From NCBI RefSeq assembly GCF_027923225.1, contig NZ_BSDI01000013.1, forward strand, positions 258,371 to 322,370: 64,000 bases of DNA, given 5' to 3'. This DNA comes from Phytohabitans aurantiacus. Lineage in GTDB: Bacteria > Actinomycetota > Actinomycetes > Mycobacteriales > Micromonosporaceae. Below the pieces are notes generated by a model that saw nothing but the letters and a program-made list of their open reading frames with translations, was not told where the DNA came from and did not search any database. This document shows, one piece after another, positions 59,801 through 64,000 of this stretch; the stretch's first letter is position 1; each line of letters begins with the position of its first letter. Made by a program: the position numbers and the translations under genes.

Positions 59801-60015
59801 GGAAGACCGGCCGCCAGCCGTCCGGAGTGGACGCCTCAGCGGCGGCGGTGCAGTTGGCCGCGTACCGGCTGGCGTGGGCGGAGCTGGCCGGGGTGCCGGT
59901 GGAGCACGTGCGGGCGGCGTTCCACTATGTACGCGACGGTGCGACGATCCGCCCCGCCGACCTGCTCGACGCCGAGGGCCTGACCGCCCTGATCACCGCA
60001 CTGCCGTCAGGATGA
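56797..60015 (+). CDS. adnB: AdnB subunit of AdnAB helicase-nuclease
   Basis: 1072 residues from ATG 56797, with GGGAGG before it. The UvrD-like motor is complete: Walker A GAGSGKTE (about 52), TFTRKAAGEL, LLDEYQDTSHAQ, GDPCQSIYGWRGA, and motif V/VI regions LTAHAAKGLEWDVV and RRLAYVAVTRPRR. The C-terminal RecB-type nuclease has VVDWKTGR (about 1008) and QLAAYRLAW; there is no Cys cluster. It should be the leading motor of the AdnAB complex, unwinding and cutting at double-strand ends. The end overlaps a convergent gene by 23 bases. Confidence 0.94.
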   Translation: MTATLFPVSHAEAGPRYTPHELARMLKLHPPTPEQAEIISAPVEPLLVVAGAGSGKTETMAARVLWLVANGYAAPDQVLGLTFTRKAAGELAHRIRTRLGQLVRRLGQEELLAGEPSVATYHSYAARIVVEHGLRAGYEPSARLLTEASRWQIVDLLVRNYTGDMTGVNFSPATITDAVLALSGELAEHLVTPDDLAAWTGRFYAEVQERPGKVSAAVRDALARQQVRLKLLPLVRAYEQRKADFEAMDFGDQMARAALVARDHAEVGEIERARFKVVLLDEYQDTSHAQVVLLRSLFAGEHPVAAVGDPCQSIYGWRGASAGTLERFPAEFGGAQRSLTTSWRNRPEVLKVANALSAPLRESGAQVAELTAAARVDPRIGGAAVHCALLESYSDEADWIAESMLRSWQVAAGMPDALAEQIPVEQRPTSAVLVRVRSQIPAIENALRVRGVPVEVVGLGGLLDTPEVRDVVCTLRVLADPTDGASLLRLLTGARWRIGPRDLVALYRRSRAIAAARRGLAPDQPELMPDRLDEASLVEALADPGPPQAYSAEGYARLRAYGRELALLRHRLDQPLPDLIADVERTTGLDVEVAVRAGADAGLARGHLDALGDVAARFARDSEGGTLGGFLAFLAAAEDEERGLSPGEVDVVEGAVQILTAHAAKGLEWDVVAVAGLTQGVWPGPARNSDHYLMGLGVLPFPLRGDSDGLPRLLLDDAEDQRGVAQAVEAFNDEWRAHDEREERRLAYVAVTRPRRLLLCSGYWWGEGVKKPRGPSVFLTEIRDRCQAGDGAVVAWAPEPTPDTANPTSEVQPSAEWPSDPLGPRRPALTEAAALVRSFLAEPSTQDSPWTREVEVLLAERERQARRDGPIEVAVPGHLSVSQLVTLRRDPQALARSLRRPMPARPDPYSRRGTAFHLWLEQRYGAARLLDVDELPGAADEDAAPDEALADLQEKFLSSEWADRTPVEVEVPFATVIGGVVVRGRMDAVFASRGGRYDVVDWKTGRQPSGVDASAAAVQLAAYRLAWAELAGVPVEHVRAAFHYVRDGATIRPADLLDAEGLTALITALPSG

Positions 60016-60400
60016 GCGCCAGCAGCGCCTCTCCGTACGCCTCCACCGCCTCGGCCGCCTCGAAGTGGCGCGACGCGTCGCTGAACTCCACCGTGACCCG
60101 GTAGCGGTCACCCACCCTCACCAGCGATCGAAAGGTCCCGCCGAGCAACTCCCGAAGCTGGTCTTCGCGCGGCAGCCAGATCGCCTCTTCCTTCTCGACA
60201 TCGTCGAGGGCCCACTCGGTGGTGCCGTTGAAGCCGATGATCTCGCCCTCGGGCAGGTCGTGCACCTCGATCGTCATGTTGCTGAGTACGAACACGTCGT
60301 CGTCGAGGTCGCGGTCGGGGATGGCGAACCGGTCTCCAGCAGCGGGTTTCCACACGAGCCCCGCCTCGCGGAGCCGCGCGGCCAGATCGAGCGACATCAC
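59993..60400 (-). CDS. Conserved actinobacterial protein, unknown function
   Basis: 135 residues from GTG 60400, or ATG 60397 directly after it. SLDLAARLREAGLVWKPAAGDRF and then FNGTTEWALDDVEKEEAIWLPREDQLRELLG are conserved in related actinomycetes. There such proteins are often labelled pilus-assembly proteins without real support. The protein is acidic, soluble, and without a membrane segment. It is divergent from the ArsR-type gene, 73 bases apart, so the palindrome between them could regulate both. Confidence 0.75.
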   Translation of the reverse strand: MMSLDLAARLREAGLVWKPAAGDRFAIPDRDLDDDVFVLSNMTIEVHDLPEGEIIGFNGTTEWALDDVEKEEAIWLPREDQLRELLGGTFRSLVRVGDRYRVTVEFSDASRHFEAAEAVEAYGEALLALILTAVR

Positions 60401-60423
60401 GTTTCCATGCTGCCACGCGCCAA

Positions 60424-60459
60424 ATCGCGAAGAGAATTTTGCAAAACTTTCTTTGCGAT
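60424..60459. promoter_or_regulatory. 36-bp imperfect palindrome, probable ArsR-type operator
   Basis: Centred on TTTTGCAAAA (60437-60446), the symmetry extends to 60424-60459 with 15 of 18 base pairs matching. It is AT-rich in a GC-rich genome and lies 14 bases before the regulator gene, so it probably overlaps that promoter. Confidence 0.7.
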
Positions 60460-60473
60460 CCTATGGTGAGGGC

Positions 60474-61046
60474 ATGGCGAACTTCGAGCGCAACGTCCAC
60501 GACGCCGAGACGCTCAAGGCGGTGGCGCACCCGACCCGGTCGAAGATCCTCGGCCTGCTGCGCCACGAGGGCCCCGCCACCGCGTCGCAGCTGGCCCGCC
60601 GGCTCGACGACTCCAGCGGCTCGACCAGCTACCACCTGCGGCAACTTGCCCGATACGGCTTCGTCGAGGAAGACCCCGACCAGCCCAACAAGCGCGACAA
60701 GCGGTGGCGCGCGACGTACTCGATCACCACGTGGAGCCGCGCCGTCCTCTCCAGCCCGGAAGGCCGAGAGATCAGCGACGCCCTCCAGCGCCGGCAGATG
60801 CTGCGCGCGGTCGACCACTTCCAGCGCTGGATGGCGCGCGGGCGCGACCCGCGCTGGGAGGACAGCGGTGGCGTGTCGGACTTCATGGTCCGGCTGACCC
60901 CGTCGCAGACCGCCGCGCTCGACGACGAGCTCATGGCGGTGCTGGACCGCTACCGCACGGATCCGCCGCCCGCCGAGCCGGACGAGCCGGTCGCGCACAT
61001 CTCCGTGTACCTCCAGCTCCTCAACTTCGAAGAGTCGCCGCTATGA
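60474..61046 (+). CDS. ArsR-type (HTH_20) transcriptional regulator
   Basis: 190 residues from ATG 60474. The winged helix lies near the N-terminus: LKAVAHPTRSKILGLLRHEG, ATASQLARRLDDSSGSTSYHLRQLARYGFVEE. The rest is a helical C-terminal domain without metal-binding Cys, so it is probably not a metal sensor. It overlaps the downstream transporter gene (ATGA) and almost certainly controls it by binding the palindrome upstream. Confidence 0.9.
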   Translation: MANFERNVHDAETLKAVAHPTRSKILGLLRHEGPATASQLARRLDDSSGSTSYHLRQLARYGFVEEDPDQPNKRDKRWRATYSITTWSRAVLSSPEGREISDALQRRQMLRAVDHFQRWMARGRDPRWEDSGGVSDFMVRLTPSQTAALDDELMAVLDRYRTDPPPAEPDEPVAHISVYLQLLNFEESPL

Positions 61047-62359
61047 CACCGCTGACCGTGGCGCGGATCCAGCGGCGGTACCTGGTGCTCATCGGGCTTC
61101 GCTGGGCGTCGACGGGCCTGATCCTGCCGGTCAGCATGCTGATCTACGCCACCCGCGGCATCGACCTGCCGACCGTCGGGCTCCTCGTCGCCCTGTACTC
61201 CGGCCTGGTCGTCCTGCTGGAGCTGCCCACCGGTGGCCTCGCCGACCAGCTCGGGCGGCGCCGCACGATGCTGCTCGCCAGCGTGTTTCTCGTGCTGGCG
61301 CCACTGTGCATGGCGTTCGCGCAGGTGTGGTGGCAGTTCGCGATCGCCGCGATCGCCTCGGCGTTGGGCCGGGCGCTCGGCTCCGGGCCCGTCGAAGCCT
61401 GGTATGTCGACACCGTCCGGGCCATCGAGCCCGACGTGTCACTGCGGGGCGGCCTGTCCCGAGGCTGGGCGGTGGAGGCATTCGGGCTCGGTGCCACCGC
61501 GACGATCGGCGGCGCGGTGCCGGGCCTCGCCGGCGGGTTGGCCAACGATGGCCTGATCACGCCGTTCTCGGTACCGGCGCTAGGAGCCGCGGCGCTCGCG
61601 GTGGTGAGCCTGATCGCGCACGCCGCGCTCATGACCGAAGTCCCAGATCCTGCAAGCCCAGCGCGGTCGCGCGGCAGCGCCCGCGCGGCGGTCCGAGCCG
61701 TCCCCGCCCAGGTCGTTCATGGGGTACGCGTGGCGTGGCGGGAGCCCGTCGTGAGGCTGATCGTGGCGCACGGGGCGGCGATCGGGCTGTTCCTCAACAG
61801 CATCGAGATGCTCGCCCCGCTCCAGTTCGCCGAGATGCTGGGCGGCCCCGAACGCGCCGCTTTCGCGTACGGCCTGCTCATCACGGGCGCCTTTCTGGGT
61901 ACCGCCGCCGGCTCGGCCGCCGCACCGGCGCTGTGCCGGTTGCTGCCGCTCTCGCCGCTGGGGGTGGCGGCGCTCGTCACGGTGATCGGCGGCGCGGCGG
62001 TCGGCCTGATCGGCCTCGCCTCGGCCGGCCCGGGCGGCTTCGCGCTCGCGGCCGCCGGCTACCTGGGCGCCTACACCGTGACCGGGCCGGCCGGGCCCCT
62101 GGCCGCCGAGGCGGTGCACAACCGGGTCACCGAACGTGAGCGCGCCACCCTGGTATCGGTGGAGTCGCTCGCTCTGCAACTGGGTGGATTCCTCGGCGCC
62201 GTATCGGTCACGCGACTGGCCGCCTGGGCCGGATTTGTATCGGGCTGGATCGCGGCGACATTGGCGCTGGTCATCGCGGCTTTGCTCATCGTGGCTGCCC
62301 GCCGGGCCGAACGCCGGGCCGGCGAAACAGGCAAGGTTCTTACCTACGAGTTCACCTGA
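61043..62359 (+). CDS. MFS transporter
   Basis: 438 residues with about 12 hydrophobic helices. The loop 2-3 motif is GGLADQLGRRRTMLLASVFLVLAP, the conserved major facilitator signature. A basic central loop (SPARSRGSARAAVRAV) separates the halves. The overlap with the ArsR-type regulator suggests a drug-type efflux pump induced by its own substrate. The substrate is unknown. Confidence 0.9.
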   Translation: MTPLTVARIQRRYLVLIGLRWASTGLILPVSMLIYATRGIDLPTVGLLVALYSGLVVLLELPTGGLADQLGRRRTMLLASVFLVLAPLCMAFAQVWWQFAIAAIASALGRALGSGPVEAWYVDTVRAIEPDVSLRGGLSRGWAVEAFGLGATATIGGAVPGLAGGLANDGLITPFSVPALGAAALAVVSLIAHAALMTEVPDPASPARSRGSARAAVRAVPAQVVHGVRVAWREPVVRLIVAHGAAIGLFLNSIEMLAPLQFAEMLGGPERAAFAYGLLITGAFLGTAAGSAAAPALCRLLPLSPLGVAALVTVIGGAAVGLIGLASAGPGGFALAAAGYLGAYTVTGPAGPLAAEAVHNRVTERERATLVSVESLALQLGGFLGAVSVTRLAAWAGFVSGWIAATLALVIAALLIVAARRAERRAGETGKVLTYEFT

Positions 62360-62435
62360 TTGCGTCCGATGGGCGACTGTATCAAGACACCTGTTCCCGG
62401 ATCCTGTCCTATGGGGGATTTGGGGGAGGGTGGAC

Positions 62436-62639
62436 ATGACCGATGCCAGCGTCGGAGGGGTACGCGAGATCCTCGTCGTACTGGCGCTCGCCGTGGTCGG
62501 GCTGATACTGGCGGTGGCCGCCGCCTTCACGCCGTGGTACGCGGCGCTCGACGAGCCGGGCGGTGCCGCGGTGGTCGAGATGCACGCGCCATCGATACCG
62601 GAGTCCGACGCGGGGGCGGCGGCCGGAGGGGCGCGCTGA
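62436..62639 (+). CDS. Small single-pass membrane protein
   Basis: 67 residues with a strong GGGGGAGGG ribosome site. After ten residues comes one helix (EILVVLALAVVGLILAVAAAFTPWY), then a short Ala/Gly-rich acidic tail. The gene ends 25 bases before the next, a membrane-anchored protein, and may be its partner. No family is recognised. Confidence 0.65.
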   Translation: MTDASVGGVREILVVLALAVVGLILAVAAAFTPWYAALDEPGGAAVVEMHAPSIPESDAGAAAGGAR

Positions 62640-62664
62640 GCTGGCGTGGTGTTCACTGGAAAGC

Positions 62665-63516
62665 ATGCCGGCGACACCTGACCAGCGACCTTGGGGCGCG
62701 GGCACGGTGACCGCGCTGGGCGCCCCGGTGCTCCCGCCGCCCGAAACCGAGCCTGCCGAGGCACCCGACCAGCGCGATCGCGACCGCCGACGGCTGTTCC
62801 TCTTCGGGGGCATCGCTGGTGGCACGCTGGCGGCCGGGCTCGTGGTCATCCTGGCGATGGCGCTGTCTGGCAACTCCGACCCGTTCGGCCGCGACGTGGC
62901 GGGCCCGTCAGACATGCGGCCGCCGCTGGCGAAGATGTGCCCGGCACCCACCGTCGCCGCCGAGCCGCTCCAGCCCGTCGACCCCGGGCCACCGCCGGCC
63001 GGCCCGCGTACCGTCGACGCCGAGTCCGGCATCTCGTACCCGGCCTACGGCGACCCCTGGATGCCCTGGACCGAGGAGTGGCGGGCCGGCACCCTCGAAG
63101 TGCCGTACAAGATGGGCCAGCACTTCATCACCGAGAACTACCCCGGCGGCACCTATCACGCGTCGATCCTGTCGGCGGCGGTGCCGGCGGCCGACAACGA
63201 CGCGGTGGCGCTCAACCTCGAATGCGTCGGCCGGCAGGTGGCGGCCGACGTGCGCGCCGAGTACTACCCGCAGCCGAACCGGATGGAGCTCTTTCGCGAC
63301 GAGCGGACCCTCCTCGGTGGACGCCCAGCCTGGGTGACGGTGTTTCGGCTGCACTTCACCCGCCCCGGCCTGAAGGCGACGGACGAGCTGTCGGCCGTGG
63401 CCATCATCGACGTGGGCAAGACCACGGCCGCCGTCCTCTACGTCTCCATCCCCGGCACCCACCGCCAGTTCGACCACGTGGTGGACGAGGTCCTGGCCGC
63501 CGTCCGCCCCACCTGA
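62665..63516 (+). CDS. Single-pass membrane-anchored extracytoplasmic protein
   Basis: 283 residues from ATG 62665. A Pro-rich cytosolic start, then DRRRLFLFGGIAGGTLAAGLVVILAMAL as the membrane helix (about 38-65). The extracellular part begins with a Pro-rich spacer. A globular domain follows with YPAYGDPWMPWTEEWRAG, YPGGTYHASILSAAVP and TVFRLHFTRPGLKATDELSAVAIIDVGK. The family is not known to me; the arrangement resembles other Pro-linked wall-associated actinomycete proteins. Copy H of the dispersed element follows 32 bases after the stop. Confidence 0.75.
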   Translation: MPATPDQRPWGAGTVTALGAPVLPPPETEPAEAPDQRDRDRRRLFLFGGIAGGTLAAGLVVILAMALSGNSDPFGRDVAGPSDMRPPLAKMCPAPTVAAEPLQPVDPGPPPAGPRTVDAESGISYPAYGDPWMPWTEEWRAGTLEVPYKMGQHFITENYPGGTYHASILSAAVPAADNDAVALNLECVGRQVAADVRAEYYPQPNRMELFRDERTLLGGRPAWVTVFRLHFTRPGLKATDELSAVAIIDVGKTTAAVLYVSIPGTHRQFDHVVDEVLAAVRPT

Positions 63517-63548
63517 TCCCGTTCGCGCCGCGCGGTCTTCTCCGCGTC

Positions 63549-63624
63549 GATCAAGGGCGAACGCACGTGGTTCGATCTCTATTCCGCGTGCTGTCGCCCT
63601 TGATCCATGCAGATCTCCTTGATC
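63549..63624 (-). repeat. Dispersed 3' element, copy H
   Basis: Full but diverged copy in minus orientation. The core is 63549-63605, with loop TGGTTCGATCTCTATTC, and the outer CTTGATC ends at 63624. It lies 32 bases downstream of the plus-strand stop at 63516, the same polarity as copies A and D. Confidence 0.85.
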
Positions 63625-63716
63625 GGTGCTGCTTGAGCTGGGCGATTCAGCGTCGCGCCAAGGTCCATCGCCGCGGTCGGTCGGGCGCCGCTGGCGTCCG
63701 CGCCGCCGTTGCCCAC

Positions 63717-63762
63717 GCTGTGAACGTTTGTTGCTGCTCCAGCAGCAACAAACGTTCACAGC
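63717..63762. repeat. 46-bp near-perfect palindrome
   Basis: Arms 63717-63738 and 63741-63762 are exact 22-base complements with only CC between them. It is AT-richer than the surroundings (GTGAACGTTTGTTGC). It may be a terminator, a protein-binding site or the end of a mobile element. Confidence 0.85.
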
Positions 63763-63831
63763 ACCCTCGGTGGAACGGTGACCGACCTGGTGCCGCTTGA
63801 TCAAAATCCCAGAATCTCGGCACACGCCAAT

Positions 63832-63934
63832 CTGGCGGCGGGTTGTTGCCGCCAGGCGCGCTCCAACCCGGCACGCGGCGCTGCCGGCCGCAGATCTTGG
63901 AGCTCCACCGTCGCCATGGCGGTTTCAAGATCTG
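63832..63934. repeat. Cluster of short inverted repeats
   Basis: CTGGCGGC (63832-63839) pairs with GCCGCCAG (63848-63855). CAGATCTTG (63891-63899) pairs with CAAGATCTG (63926-63934) and encloses the perfect palindrome CGCCATGGCG (63912-63921). Confidence 0.6.
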
Positions 63935-64000
63935 GCTGCAACACCCACGTTTCTGCAGGTAGGAGTGGGTTGTGGCAGAGAGATTGTCCGCGTTGGAGCG

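Larger units (their letters stand above)
63517..64000. other. 484-base non-coding region at the right edge
   Basis: Contains copy H of the dispersed element, a 46-bp near-perfect palindrome, and further inverted repeats to 63934. No reading frame here looks like a protein and no RNA gene is recognised. Confidence 0.6.

Overview
Very GC-rich, tightly packed bacterial chromosome (about 45 convincing protein genes, almost no gaps over 300 bases, many GTG/TTG starts and ATGA/GTGA overlaps). The gene content points to an actinomycete, most plausibly Micromonosporaceae: MshB (mycothiol), the AdnAB recombination motor-nuclease, an ECF41 sigma factor, a mycobacterial Sdh1-like succinate dehydrogenase and the succinylase lysine/DAP enzymes DapC, DapD and DapE. 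Family-level placement is inference. I see no rRNA, tRNA, transposase, prophage or CRISPR.

Layout. 1-6800: an asparagine-synthetase-like pseudoenzyme fused to a domain resembling F420-0:glutamate ligase, then purK-purE, convergent rmuC, and two membrane-protein genes. 6990-15341 (minus strand): valS, then a DNA-alkylation-repair/export run (ada-alkA fusion, ogt, two half-transporters forming an ABC exporter with one degenerate ATP site). 15447-21098: ychF, an ECF41 sigma factor with its oxidoreductase partner, a higBA toxin-antitoxin pair with a palindromic operator, a catalytically degenerate pterin-dehydratase-like protein, a MutT hydrolase and a secreted GH12 glucanase. 21261-29067 (minus): sdhCAB, a small membrane protein, tldD-tldE and a Uma2 nuclease. 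29236-34921: a complete five-gene peptide ABC importer in the order ATPase-ATPase-permease-permease-binding protein, facing a cytosolic S9 peptidase that could digest imported peptides. 37315-39385: mshB and membrane proteins. 40130-51373: GNAT acetyltransferase, fdxA-dapC, a GGDEF-EAL protein, a secreted subtilase, divergent dapD/dapE. 51366-63516: a small basic protein, two LOG-family genes, a secreted lamin-tail protein, adnA-adnB, an ArsR-type regulator/MFS pair with a 36-bp operator-like palindrome, and two membrane-anchored proteins.

The most unusual feature is a dispersed repeat of about 76 bp, five full copies plus one divergent full copy and two half copies, built from a 19-bp inverted repeat around a conserved asymmetric loop. 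Full copies sit just downstream of stop codons, always in the same polarity relative to the upstream gene, as expected for a 3'-UTR element; one copy supplies the C-terminus and stop codon of the gene before it. Other structural signals include two possible Shine-Dalgarno-sequestering hairpins (upstream of the ECF41-linked oxidoreductase and of the lamin-tail gene), a CATACYCGGTATG palindrome shared by two promoters, a 22-bp-stem bidirectional terminator, a 150-bp nest of hairpins, and a cluster of palindromes at the right edge.
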